Origin: Neptuniibacter sp. UBA6509
GTDB taxonomy: Bacteria; Pseudomonadota; Gammaproteobacteria; Pseudomonadales; Balneatricaceae
DNA length: 64,000 nt
Direction of reading: 5' to 3'
Assembly: GCA_002435145.1 (NCBI GenBank)
Contig: DJLT01000013.1
Location: forward strand, 1-64,000
Position numbers and translations under genes: made by a program. The notes beneath the pieces are model-generated. The model was given only the letters and a program-made list of their open reading frames with translations, was not told the origin of the DNA and ran no database searches. This document shows positions 51,337 through 60,484 of this stretch, in pieces. The stretch's first letter is position 1, and each line of letters starts with the position of its first letter.

Positions 51337-51641
51337 TTATCGTTCTTTAAAAGAAACAACAACTTGACCATTAGCTCCAAGTTGAAATTTCACATAAAGC
51401 TGAATGCCTTTATAGTACGGTCTATAAACATCCTGCCATTGAATAAACCCCGCTTTTGGGGCTCCATCGACTTGTAGAAATCGATAGGGGTTAACGCTTG
51501 TATGACTTGAATAGCATCATCTTCGTCGAAGCCTAAACTAAACATCGTTTGGCGAGCACTCAGAGTCATTCTAAGTTTTGTTACAGAATTCAGCGCGTGC
51601 TTTATTTCATCCAAATCATAAGTGGGCTTTTTCTGTTCCAT
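51337..51641 (-). pseudogene. mqsR: MqsR-type mRNA interferase toxin, frameshifted
   Basis: The frame from 51641 (MEQKKPTYDLDEIKHALNS) follows MqsR through TPIDFYKSM, then departs and stops at 51390. The other frame carries the true end, APKAGFIQWQDVYRPYYKG and LYVKFQLGANGQVVVSFKER, to a stop at 51337. One base appears lost at the codon after KSM (ATGGA-GCCCC). Joined, the product is about 100 aa, the normal size of this GCU-specific RNase. As given, the catalytic C-terminal region is lost, so the toxin should be dead. Confidence 0.88.
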
Positions 51642-51750
51642 CAGTAAATAAGCTCCTTTTAGATTATTATTACCCTTAAAGGGGTATTTGTAAAATGGAA
51701 TTTAATGTTGGAGCTCAGCCTCAGTGCGAGTTTTTGATTTTTATTCTTTA

Positions 51751-51937
51751 GGCTTTCAGCCTTTAAGGGGGAACAACAGCTCTCCCCCTTAAAAATCCCG
51801 TAGCTGCCTATTCCTTGTTTCGCTCCGCTCAATCCCCTGCGTTTCTCTAACTCAATGGGACGGATATAAACTCGCTCCGCTCAGACAAATATCCATCTAC
51901 TTCCATTGAGTTATGCGATACTCGGCTGCGTCAAAGG
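51751..51937 (+). repeat. structured dispersed repeat, copy B
   Basis: About 187 bp in direct orientation to copy A. H1 is TTTAAGGGGGA/TCCCCCTTAAA (51762-51772 and 51783-51793) with the same ACAACAGCTC loop: two A-T pairs of copy A are G-C here, changed on both arms. H2 is TAACTCAATGG/CCATTGAGTTA (51848-51858 and 51903-51913, perfect), with inner GGATAT/ATATCC. The end of H2 supplies the ATG now used by the ATPase fragment. Confidence 0.9.
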
Positions 51938-52971
51938 TGGAGGGTTTGTGCCACTTTCTACATCTAAAGAAGCTGTCAGGTTTCTTGTTTTGTTATTCGG
52001 ACTGCGTTAAAACAATAAGTGAATTAGACAGGTGGATGTCTAGCATGGGCGGGTATGCGGAGCCTTTGACTGGAAAACAAATAGGGGCTAAATATCGGGA
52101 TTTAATTAAGAATATTGAAAGATTAAAGCCCAAGTGCTCTGAACTTGAAACTGAGAAAGAAAAACTGAATGAGGAAGTAGCGAAAAGGGAGACTCTACTT
52201 GCTGATTTATCGGAAAAAAAGACGAATAGAGCTAATGCGTTTGAAAAAGGCATTAAAAAACTGAATAGGAAGTTGAAAGGTAATTTAAAAGTAAATTATT
52301 CAGCTGAAAAAAATAGACTTGGATTGATAAAACTTATCGTTAGTTATCGCTTATCTGATGTTGCTGAGGGGAGACTTTCATGGATGAACGATGTAGAAGA
52401 GTTTTCGGCACCTTTATTCGCAGAGACTATTAAGAAAGGGCAAGAGGCGTTATTAGGCAGAAATTGGGGAATGACTCCCACAACCGCTGATAGATTGTCT
52501 AAACTCAGCCATACACAAATAATGGAAATCGAAGAATTTAAAATCGATGATTTGGTTAGTATTGAGCTAAATGTTTCTAGTAGTGAAGAGCCGTTGTATA
52601 AAAAGCTAGATTCTTTATCTACAGGGCAGCAATGCACAGCTTTGCTGCATATGCTCTTACTTGATAACCAAGATCCACTACTACTAGATCAGCCTGAAGA
52701 CAACCTAGATAATGCATTTATTGCAGAGCGTATTGTCACTCAAGTCAGAGACGCGAAGCTAACTAGACAATTTGTTTTCGCTACACATAACGCAAATATA
52801 CCTGTATTTGGTGATGCGGAATGGATTGGTGTTCTGGAATCTACAAATGAAAACGCAACATTACCTATTCAAAACCAAGGTTCAATCGATCAGCAAAATA
52901 TTCAAAGTCTTGCTGCCAAAATTCTTGAAGGTGGTAAGGACGCTTTTAACCGAAGAAAAATATGGTTTTGA
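51913..52971 (+). pseudogene. C-terminal part of an SMC/TrlF-like AAA ATPase, truncated
   Basis: A 352-aa open frame whose first 10 residues (MRYSAASKVEG) come from repeat copy B. After about residue 35 it is a coiled coil (KPKCSELETEKEKLNEEV) and then the second half of an ABC-type ATPase head: signature LSTGQQ, Walker B PLLLDQPEDNLDN and switch His in FATHNANIPV. The Walker A half and any N-terminal PHP-type domain are missing. Such TrlF/SMC-like proteins are often in defence islands. Without Walker A it should not hydrolyse ATP. Confidence 0.75.
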
Positions 52972-53069
52972 GTAATGGTTACGTAGCAATTTACTCAAGA
53001 GAAGGAAAAGTTCGGCCTAGTATTTTACACACATTAGTAACGGTGTTATGTATCAATTAGGGACTGAGT

Positions 53070-53384
53070 ATGGATAGCAATATTTGGGAAGGCATTGTTG
53101 TTGGTGCATCAGGAGGGGCGATAGCTGGCTTAACTGTTTATATCGTTCAATATCTCCATGAGAAAATTCGTGACGCTAGGGAAATGAAGCGGGTGAATAA
53201 ATGGCTTGAAGTAAACTCAATGGGTGGAAAATGGCGAAGCACAAGGGCCATTGCTAGCTGGACCAATCTCACTGAAGATAGGGTTCAATATCTATGTAGT
53301 AAAAGCGAAGCAGTTCAACTTTCAACTGGTGAAAATGAAGGCTTGTGGGGGCACCGTGATTCCATAAATCGTACGGACTGCTAG
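53070..53384 (+). CDS. 104-aa membrane protein with HTH-like tail
   Basis: One N-terminal membrane span (GIVVGASGGAIAGLTVYIVQYL) is followed by a charged stretch and a short winged-helix-looking segment (STRAIASWTNLTEDRVQYLCS). I recall similar small proteins from accessory regions of other Gram-negatives, without a function. It lies about 100 bp after the ATPase fragment, on the same strand, inside the repeat-bounded island. The last 20 residues may have been altered, as homologues would continue further. Confidence 0.6.
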   Translation: MDSNIWEGIVVGASGGAIAGLTVYIVQYLHEKIRDAREMKRVNKWLEVNSMGGKWRSTRAIASWTNLTEDRVQYLCSKSEAVQLSTGENEGLWGHRDSINRTDC

Positions 53385-53528
53385 CAATATAACATGCCAA
53401 TTTACGACGCGCGTTCGACACCTGGGGGCAGTGAAACTACGTCGGTTATTGAAACGTTCTGATCTTGATAAGTATCTTGCGGGTAAGTCTTACAGTGTGC
53501 AAAACCTCAAATTGGCACGGCTTCATCA

Positions 53529-53717
53529 CCTTTGACGCAGCCGAGTATCGCATAACTCAATGGAAGTAGATGGATATTTGTCTGAGCGGAGCGAGTTTAT
53601 ATCCGTCCCATTGAGTTAGAGAAACACAGGGGATTGAGCGGAGCGAAACAAGGAATAGGCGGCTCAGGGATTCTTAAGGGAAAGAGCTGTTGTTTTCCCT
53701 TAAGGGCCGAAGGTCTA
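53529..53717 (-). repeat. structured dispersed repeat, copy C (inverted)
   Basis: About 190 bp, inverse orientation to A and B. H1 is TTAAGGGAAA/TTTCCCTTAA (53674-53683 and 53694-53703) with loop ACAACAGCTC on the minus strand; H2 is the perfect TAACTCAATGG/CCATTGAGTTA (53553-53563 and 53608-53618). A 38-codon open stretch (53413-53537, KLRRLLKRSDLDKYLAG) runs into it and may be a gene remnant. 53718-53846 holds nothing clear. Confidence 0.88.
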
Positions 53718-53846
53718 AAAAGAAAAGTAAATCCCTGCTCAGAGGCTAAACGCCAATAACGCAAAACCTTGTAGAACCCCTCCTCATATGCGATTTTGTT
53801 TCCCCACTCTGCATCAAGCAAATAAAAACTAATCAGGAACTGATGA

Positions 53847-54017
53847 ATGTCTAAAAAAAACGTTACTTTTGAATACGAGAAAGAAACCAAAAACAGTGTT
53901 CGCTACAAGGAGGTTCCTGAAGAGGGAACGGCACCTATTGTGGGTTCTCTGTATGTGCAGAAATGGTTTGCGGGTGATAGCAAAACGATTGAAGTAACGA
54001 TCGATAAAAAAGATTAG
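53847..54017 (+). CDS. 56-aa small conserved-looking protein
   Basis: An ATG at 53847 opens a 56-aa frame (MSKKNVTFEYEKETKNSVRY and GSLYVQKWFAGDSKTIEVTI), a compact beta-strand-rich soluble protein. I recall related 55-60 aa proteins in marine and other Gram-negative genomes with no function assigned. The upstream AGGAACTG is a weak ribosome site. It lies just outside the island, convergent with putA. Confidence 0.6.
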   Translation: MSKKNVTFEYEKETKNSVRYKEVPEEGTAPIVGSLYVQKWFAGDSKTIEVTIDKKD

Positions 54018-54026
54018 TTTAGCGGA

Positions 54027-54062
54027 TAAAAAAATCCCCAGTTGTGTGGCGCACAACTGGGG
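54027..54062 (-). terminator. terminator of putA
   Basis: CCCCAGTTGTG and CACAACTGGGG form a perfect 11-bp stem; on the minus strand it is followed by ATTTTTTT. It ends putA transcription about 145 bp after its stop and may also serve the convergent 56-aa gene. Confidence 0.8.
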
Positions 54063-54206
54063 CGAAGGACTTTATGATCTACTCATGAGCATATCTACAC
54101 ATGACGAATAGGCTCGTGACCAATAGGTTACTGAGAGACCACAAAGCAAGTGGACGGTTATAAATAAACGTTAAGCTTTGAATTGGGTTGTTAGCAGGTG
54201 TTCGCT

Positions 54207-57200
54207 CTATTCGCTTGCTGCGATCAAGCTAGCATTACCCCCTGCGGCCGTTGTGTCGATGCACAAGTGACGTTCAATAACAAACCTTTCCGGTTGTTCT
54301 ATCTCGGTGATCAGTGGTAGCAGCGCACCTTCACGTTTGGAAAGGGCAATACGAACCTCACGTAGCTGTGCTGGATCGGCGTTATAGCAAACCGCTGCAA
54401 ACCCTTGGACGGATTGGATAGCGTCTACGGCTAGGCTGCCTTCAGCGCCAAGAAGGGGCAGTTTGTGCTGTGCTGCGGTCGCTAACAACGTTTCAATTCC
54501 TGATGCGATAACAATCACTTTATTGCCTTGGCTTAGCGCTATCGCGGCTTGTTGGCGAGCGCTGTGCAGGTCGGGACCTAAACATAAAACTACGCCGCGG
54601 CCTTTTTCAGACAGCAAATTCAGTTCGCCTGTCGGTCCAGGTAGCTCGGTGGCTTGTTCTGGGCTAAGTGGCAGTGATGCTAGCTCTTTGGTAAACAGCG
54701 TAGATAGTTGTGCTTCAAGTTCCAGACGCGGTGCTATCTGCGTGTTTTGTAGTTTCTCGATAAGGCTGGTGAGTTCATTACCTTTAATGAAATAACGGTG
54801 TTGATCTAACGCCGTGTATCTGTTTTTTGGAAGGGTGAAGCGTTTGGCATAGTGTGGCCCGCCTGCTTTTGGACCTGTGCCGGATAAGCCTTCACCGCCA
54901 AAGGGCTGTGAGCCAACAATCGCGCCGATTTGGTTACGGTTAACGTAGATATTACCGACTGCTATCTGGCTTGTGATCTGCTCTACACGGTTATCAACAC
55001 GGGTGTGTAAACCAAAAGTAAGGCCGTAACCTTTGGCGTTAATGTTGCTGACGACTTGATCGATCTCATCGGCTACAAACGTTGCGATATGCAGAACGGG
55101 GCCGAAGATCTCCTCTTCAAGTTCCTCGATACCTTTAACTTCTATCACGCTGGGTGCAACGAAATGGCCTTGCTCAGGGGCTTTAAGCTGCTCTGGAACT
55201 TCAAGCTGCTTAAGGAGTTTGCCTTTTGCTGCAAACAGGGCGCAATGTGTGTCGATCTTGTGTTTTGCATCGGCATCAATCACGGGGCCAAGATCTGAGT
55301 GAAGCTGCCAAGGGTTGTCGATACGTAGTTCATCCATCGCGCCAAAGAGCATCTCTTTGAGTTGTACGGCAATATCTTCTTGCACATAAAGCATACGCAG
55401 GGCGGAGCAACGCTGCCCTGCACTTTGGAATGCGGACATAACCACATCACGTATAACTTGTTCCGGAAGTGCGGTTGAGTCTACGATCATCGCGTTCATT
55501 CCGCCGGTCTCTGCAACAAGAGGGGCAGAAGGAGCCAGTTTTTCAGCCATGATTTTGTTAATTGATTGCGCAGTCTGTGTTGAACCCGTAAAGCAAACCG
55601 CTGCAATACGTGGATCAGAGGTTAAAGGCAGGCCTACGTCTAAACCAGAGCCGGGAAGTAGCTGAATAACATCTTTAGGAATACCTGCTTCATGCATCAG
55701 TTCAACCGCTCTGTTTGCCATCAGTGGCGTTTGATCTGCAGGTTTTGCAATTACTGCGTTACCTGAGGCGATCGCTGCGAGTACTTGGCCGGTAAAGATG
55801 GCTAAGGGGAAGTTCCAAGGCGAGATGCAAGTCACAACACCAAGCGCTTGTTGGCTGGCCAGTTTTTCCGCTTCGTTGGCATAATAACGGGCAAAATCGA
55901 TCGCTTCGCGTATTTCGCCTACGCTGTCGAGCAGTGTTTTACCCGCTTCACGGCAGGCAATAGCAAAAAGTTCTGGGGCGTGTTGTTCAAATAGGTAAGC
56001 CACGCGACGTAAGCAGTCTGCACGTTTAGGTGCGTCCGTTTTTGACCAGCTTTGGAAGCCGTGCTCTGCTGCGGCGATGGCTGTACTTATATCTGATGGA
56101 TTAGCAGGAGTTACGCTGCCAACTTGGTCATTGAGATCTGCGGGATTAGAGATCTCTTCTTTGGTGTCACTTCTGCTTAGGGTATCTGCGTTTACCGATG
56201 ATGTAGCGCCCGCAATTAGTGGCTTCGCATGCCATTGCTGAGATTGGAATTTGATACGTTGAGCATCTAAACGCTCTAAAGTCACTTTGTCAGTCAGATC
56301 CCAGCCTTTTGCATTTAAGCGTTTTTCCCCAAAAATCGCCACAGGCCTTTTAATTGCTTGACTAGATAAACTGCCGCCTATGCTCGCAATTTGAGCAAAG
56401 GGGTCAGCTGCTATCTCTTCAGGGGTGATACGTGTATCAACAATCTGGTTCACGAATGAGCTATTTGCGCCATTTTCAAGTAAACGGCGTACTAAATAGG
56501 CCAGTAGATCCTGATGAGCACCTACTGGGGCATAGATACGGCAGCGTGTATTGTTCGCTTTCAGTACTGTGTCGTGTAGGGATTCACCCATGCCGTGTAA
56601 GCGTTGGAACTCATAGTTATCCACATCGTATTTCTGCGCCATATATAAAATAGACGCGACAGAGTGAGCGTTGTGCGTGGCGAACTGTGGATAAATACGA
56701 TCACTCATGTTGAGTAGTTTTTCAGCACAGCACATATAGGATAAATCTGAATTTACTTTACGCGTAAAGACAGGGAATCCATCAAGGCCAAGTACTTGCG
56801 CACGTTTGATCTCGGCATCCCAATAAGCACCTTTAACAAGACGTACCATGATCTGGCGATCAAGTTTCGTCGCGGTGGCATAAAGCCAATCCAGCACGTA
56901 GCTTGCACGTTGGCCGAAGGCTTGGACGACAACGCCAAATCCATTCCAGCCACTCAGGCGCTTATCGGCTAGCACGGCTTCGATCACATCTAATGAAAGA
57001 TCTAGGCGATCGGCTTCTTCCGCATCAATATTGAAACCCATATTGGCGTCTTTTGCTTGCAGAGCTAGGGCTAATGTACGCTCAACAAGTTCATCCATCA
57101 CTCGGTCTTGCTGGCTGACTTCATAGCGGGCATGTAGGGCTGATAGCTTTACGGAGATGCCTGGGTTTTGGCGTATATCATCACTTGTGCAGCTAGGGGC

Positions 57201-57872
57201 AAGTTCTCTAATCGCTGTAGAGTAGGCCTGATGATACTTAAGGGCGTCGGTATTGGTACGCGCGGCTTCACCCAGCATATCGTAGGAGTATGAGTAGCCT
57301 TGTTTTTCCAGTTTTTTAGCTCGCTGAGTCGCTTCTTCGATGGTACGACCCAGTACAAATTGGCGGCCTAGCTCTTTCATTGCTTGAGCAACGGCGGTGC
57401 GGACTAGAGGTTCGCCTAAACGTTTAAGCATGCCTTTAAGCGTAGTGCTTAGGCTTTTATCCTCATCGTTTTTAAGTAGCTTACCGGTGATGAGCAGCGC
57501 CCAAGTGGAGCTGTTAACTAAAGAGGAGGCTGAATGACCTAAATGGCCTTTCCAGTTACCGGTAGCAATTTTGTCTTCGATCAGCGCATCGATCGTGATG
57601 CTATCTGGAACGCGAAGTAAGGCTTCTGCTAGGCACATTAGGGCCACGCCTTCTTTGGTCGTTAGCCCGTACTCTGCAAGAAACTTTTCCATCATTGAGG
57701 GAGAGCTTTCATTACGCACGAGTGTCACTAATTGCGCTGCGTTGCGAGAGATGGTTTGCCGATCTTCTTCAGCTAGTGATGCATTATTTAGCAAGCGATT
57801 AATAGCAACCGTTTCGTTGGCTAAATAGTTAGCACGAATATCTAAGCGGAATTGTTCGATGGATAAACTCAT
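54207..57872 (-). CDS. putA: bifunctional proline dehydrogenase / P5C dehydrogenase PutA
   Basis: A 1221-aa enzyme oxidising proline to glutamate. The N-terminal helical part leads to the PRODH FAD barrel (about 190-470; VRLVKGAYWDAEIKRAQ, RLHGMGESLHD), then the aldehyde dehydrogenase domain (about 560-1020) with ISPWNFPLAIFTGQV, catalytic Cys in SAGQRCSALRML and EEIFGPVLHIATF. A C-terminal domain follows. The ribbon-helix-helix DNA-binding domain of the E. coli protein is absent, so this PutA does not repress itself; the Lrp-type gene near putP is the likely regulator. About 170 bp separate it from putP. Confidence 0.96.
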   Translation of the reverse strand: MSLSIEQFRLDIRANYLANETVAINRLLNNASLAEEDRQTISRNAAQLVTLVRNESSPSMMEKFLAEYGLTTKEGVALMCLAEALLRVPDSITIDALIEDKIATGNWKGHLGHSASSLVNSSTWALLITGKLLKNDEDKSLSTTLKGMLKRLGEPLVRTAVAQAMKELGRQFVLGRTIEEATQRAKKLEKQGYSYSYDMLGEAARTNTDALKYHQAYSTAIRELAPSCTSDDIRQNPGISVKLSALHARYEVSQQDRVMDELVERTLALALQAKDANMGFNIDAEEADRLDLSLDVIEAVLADKRLSGWNGFGVVVQAFGQRASYVLDWLYATATKLDRQIMVRLVKGAYWDAEIKRAQVLGLDGFPVFTRKVNSDLSYMCCAEKLLNMSDRIYPQFATHNAHSVASILYMAQKYDVDNYEFQRLHGMGESLHDTVLKANNTRCRIYAPVGAHQDLLAYLVRRLLENGANSSFVNQIVDTRITPEEIAADPFAQIASIGGSLSSQAIKRPVAIFGEKRLNAKGWDLTDKVTLERLDAQRIKFQSQQWHAKPLIAGATSSVNADTLSRSDTKEEISNPADLNDQVGSVTPANPSDISTAIAAAEHGFQSWSKTDAPKRADCLRRVAYLFEQHAPELFAIACREAGKTLLDSVGEIREAIDFARYYANEAEKLASQQALGVVTCISPWNFPLAIFTGQVLAAIASGNAVIAKPADQTPLMANRAVELMHEAGIPKDVIQLLPGSGLDVGLPLTSDPRIAAVCFTGSTQTAQSINKIMAEKLAPSAPLVAETGGMNAMIVDSTALPEQVIRDVVMSAFQSAGQRCSALRMLYVQEDIAVQLKEMLFGAMDELRIDNPWQLHSDLGPVIDADAKHKIDTHCALFAAKGKLLKQLEVPEQLKAPEQGHFVAPSVIEVKGIEELEEEIFGPVLHIATFVADEIDQVVSNINAKGYGLTFGLHTRVDNRVEQITSQIAVGNIYVNRNQIGAIVGSQPFGGEGLSGTGPKAGGPHYAKRFTLPKNRYTALDQHRYFIKGNELTSLIEKLQNTQIAPRLELEAQLSTLFTKELASLPLSPEQATELPGPTGELNLLSEKGRGVVLCLGPDLHSARQQAAIALSQGNKVIVIASGIETLLATAAQHKLPLLGAEGSLAVDAIQSVQGFAAVCYNADPAQLREVRIALSKREGALLPLITEIEQPERFVIERHLCIDTTAAGGNASLIAASE

Positions 57873-58040
57873 ATCTCTTCACCTCATTTCATATAAGGCA
57901 TATTTTATAATTAGATCATTAGGTCGAACTCTCTTAAATTCTGTATTTTGTAGTCGTTAAGTTCTAATTTTTATCTGTTTTTAATCTATTTGTTTTTTCT
58001 TTGCTTAAAATATAGGTTATTCGACTTCTGTGTTAGTTAT

Positions 58041-58074
58041 AAAAAAGCCCCGAGAACGCAAAGTAATCGAGGCT
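58041..58074 (-). terminator. terminator of putP
   Basis: On the minus strand AGCCTCGA, a 13-nt loop and TCGGGGCT (one G-T pair) are followed by TTTTTT, about 30 bp after the putP stop. Confidence 0.75.
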
Positions 58075-58104
58075 GATGTAAAGTGTTGCTTAGCTAGAAC
58101 GGAG

Positions 58105-59577
58105 CTAGCTTTTTATTTCAGCATCTACTTCGTCAAAGCGTGCCTGAATCGTGGTTGATGGTGGCGGTGTGAGTAATGACGCCACAACAATCGCGATAAA
58201 AGCAAACAGAACGCCTGGAATGATTTCATACACATCAAACCAGCCGCCCGCTAACTGTTTCCATACAACAACGGTAATACCTCCTGTCAGAATGCCTGCA
58301 AGGGCTCCCATTTTTGTCATACGTTTCCAGTATAGAGAAAGAATCAGTGCTGGGCCGAAAGCTGCACCAAAACCTGCCCACGCGTAAGAAACCAAGGTTA
58401 AGACTTTAGAATCTTTATCCATCGCCAATGCGGTAGCGATAAGCGCAATGACAACAACGGCAATACGACCGACACGGATTAATTGTTCTTGAGATGCATT
58501 TTGATTAAACAGCGCTTTATAGAAGTCTTCTGCCAACGCTGAAGATGAAACCAATAGTTGAGAATCCGCAGTACTCATCACCGCCGCTAAGATTGCCGCC
58601 AATAGAATACCGGCGATTACAGGGTGGAATAGTGCGTCGACTAAGACCATAAATACCGTTTCAGTATCGCCTAAGCCTTCAGGAAGGTAACCAATAGCGG
58701 CCATACCGATTAGGCAAGCGCCAGCCATAGAAACCGCACTCCACAAAACCGCAATACGGCGTGCAGCAGGAACGTGGTCTTTACTTTTAATCCCTTTAAA
58801 ACGAGCAAGGATATGCGGCTGACCAAAATAACCAAGACCCCAGCCGAGTAAAGATAATGTACCAATTAAGGTGATATCTTTTCCGTCTGCGTCGGTGAAC
58901 ATATTCAGCAGTTCAGGGTTTTTCGCTTCCATGGCTGAAAATATCCCGCTTAGGCCGCCAATTTCGCCCATGGCAAAAAGAGGCACCATAATCAGTGCTC
59001 CCACCATCAGTAAGCCCTGTACAACGTCGGTCCAAGAAACCGCGAGGAAGCCGCCAAATAGAGTGTAAGAGATAATTGCGATAGCACCGATGATGACAGC
59101 AATGCTGTAATCAAAACCAAACACCGTTTCAAATAGCTTGCCGCCAGCCACTAAACCGGAGCTGGTATAGAACAGGAAGAAAACTAAGACAAAAATCGCT
59201 GAGATTACACGTAAGCTATGACTGTGATCTTCAAAGCGTTTTTCGAAAAATGCGGGGAGTGTAAGGGCATCATCAGCGCGTTGTGAATATACTCTTAGGC
59301 GCTGCGCGACTAACAGCCAATTTAACCATGTGCCGATGAGTAGGCCTGCCGCCAACCAGAAGGAACCGAATCCTGCTGCCATTGCATAGCCGGGTAGGCC
59401 CATGAGTAGCCAGCCGCTCATATCAGATGCGCCGGCGCTGAGTGCACTTGGGATAGGACCTAAGTTTCGACCACCTAGGACATAGTCAGATAGATCGCTA
59501 GTACGTCGATACGCCACAATGCCGATGGCAAGCATGAGCATTAAATAAAGTATAAAAGTAATGGTTACCGTAACCAT
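58105..59577 (-). CDS. putP: sodium/proline symporter PutP
   Basis: A 490-aa SSS-family symporter with about 13 spans that takes up proline with Na+. YRRTSDLSDYVLGGRNLGP, SAGASDMSGWLLMGLPG (Na+ and proline site), FGGFLAVSWTDVVQG and AAVMSTADSQLLVSSSALAED match PutP closely. It lies upstream of putA on the same strand but has its own terminator. The Lrp-type regulator is divergent across a 440-bp gap. Confidence 0.95.
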   Translation of the reverse strand: MVTVTITFILYLMLMLAIGIVAYRRTSDLSDYVLGGRNLGPIPSALSAGASDMSGWLLMGLPGYAMAAGFGSFWLAAGLLIGTWLNWLLVAQRLRVYSQRADDALTLPAFFEKRFEDHSHSLRVISAIFVLVFFLFYTSSGLVAGGKLFETVFGFDYSIAVIIGAIAIISYTLFGGFLAVSWTDVVQGLLMVGALIMVPLFAMGEIGGLSGIFSAMEAKNPELLNMFTDADGKDITLIGTLSLLGWGLGYFGQPHILARFKGIKSKDHVPAARRIAVLWSAVSMAGACLIGMAAIGYLPEGLGDTETVFMVLVDALFHPVIAGILLAAILAAVMSTADSQLLVSSSALAEDFYKALFNQNASQEQLIRVGRIAVVVIALIATALAMDKDSKVLTLVSYAWAGFGAAFGPALILSLYWKRMTKMGALAGILTGGITVVVWKQLAGGWFDVYEIIPGVLFAFIAIVVASLLTPPPSTTIQARFDEVDAEIKS

Positions 59578-59694
59578 GTAGAAGCCTCACTGTCATATAT
59601 TATGCTTATTATAGTTCCTTCCTGAGCGATGCCACTGACCTCCATCCGCTTAGAGAAGCTCATTTCTTCTAAGGTAAATTTCATAGGCTGTCTG

Positions 59695-59756
59695 AAAAAA
59701 AGGATAATCTGGCTGTGATAAACCAAGGTTTATACAGGGGATTATCCTTTTTTGAC
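59695..59756. ncRNA. nested hairpin in the putP-lrp gap, possible small RNA or terminator
   Basis: Within the 440-bp divergent gap, AAAAAAAGGATAATC and GATTATCCTTTTTT form a long perfect outer stem, enclosing a second palindrome ATAAACC-AA-GGTTTAT. The A-run and T-run ends make it look like a bidirectional terminator, yet no gene ends here. It could end a short RNA started inside the gap. Nothing else clear is seen in 59578-60017. Confidence 0.4.
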
Positions 59757-60017
59757 GGCTGGCATAGCCGTATAAAATGTTACTCGCTTTGTTGTGGATA
59801 TTTGCACTGTATTGTTGGCATTGTTAGTTAATTGATCTTTTTTAAACCCGATTTATGAGGGATTGTTCTGCGGGATGCTGTTTCACGTTGTTTTTGGGCC
59901 TTTTCGTGCTTTGACGCTCGTAAAAACGCTTAGCCCTAAGTTGTCGAATTAGAGGGGATTAACTATATTCGAAGATAAGAAACCTGTTTTACCTCCTACC
60001 TCAGCGGACATTAATGA

Positions 60018-60479
60018 ATGGATAATCTCGATAAACTGGATATTTCTATCCTACGAGAGTTACAAAAAAACGGCCGAATTACGGTGACTGAGCTCGCCAA
60101 TCGGGTGGGTTTATCAAAGACACCTTGCCAAGTGCGTATGCGACGTTTAGAAGATCTCGGCTATCTTCTGGGCTATACCGCGATTATTGATCAGAAGAAG
60201 CTGGGTTCAAAGCATGTTGCTTTTGTCCAAGTGACGATGAGTGATACTAAAACTAAGGCTTTGCAAGCATTTAATGATGCTGTTCGATTGATTCCTGAAG
60301 TCGAACAGTGTCACATGATCGCGGCCAATTTTGATTATCTTTTAAAGGTGAGAACCTCCGATATCGAGGGTTATAGAGAGGTATTAGGGGAGAAGATTTC
60401 CAGTTTACCTTACGTAAAGCAAACCAGTACGTTTGTGGTGATGGAAGATGTTAAAGATATTGCATCTAAAGCGATCTGA
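60018..60479 (+). CDS. Lrp/AsnC family regulator, probable proline regulator (PutR-like)
   Basis: A 153-aa protein with the Lrp-type HTH at the N-terminus (DKLDISILRELQKNGRITVTELANRVGLSKT) described by its two parts: helix LDISILRELQKNG and reader VTELANRVGLSKTP. The C-terminal RAM domain (FVQVTMSDTK; HMIAANFDYLLKVRT) binds amino acids. Divergent position from putP, plus a PutA without DNA-binding domain, suggests it activates put genes with proline; other Lrp roles cannot be excluded. Confidence 0.85.
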   Translation: MDNLDKLDISILRELQKNGRITVTELANRVGLSKTPCQVRMRRLEDLGYLLGYTAIIDQKKLGSKHVAFVQVTMSDTKTKALQAFNDAVRLIPEVEQCHMIAANFDYLLKVRTSDIEGYREVLGEKISSLPYVKQTSTFVVMEDVKDIASKAI

Positions 60480-60484
60480 TGTAT

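Noticed and set aside
50632..53717. CRISPR array
   Set aside because: Repeat copies are about 190-210 bp, only three, in mixed orientation, with gene-sized spacing.
53597..54056. Two minus-strand frames across repeat C and the 56-aa gene
   Set aside because: They have no motif of their own and cross the repeat boundary.
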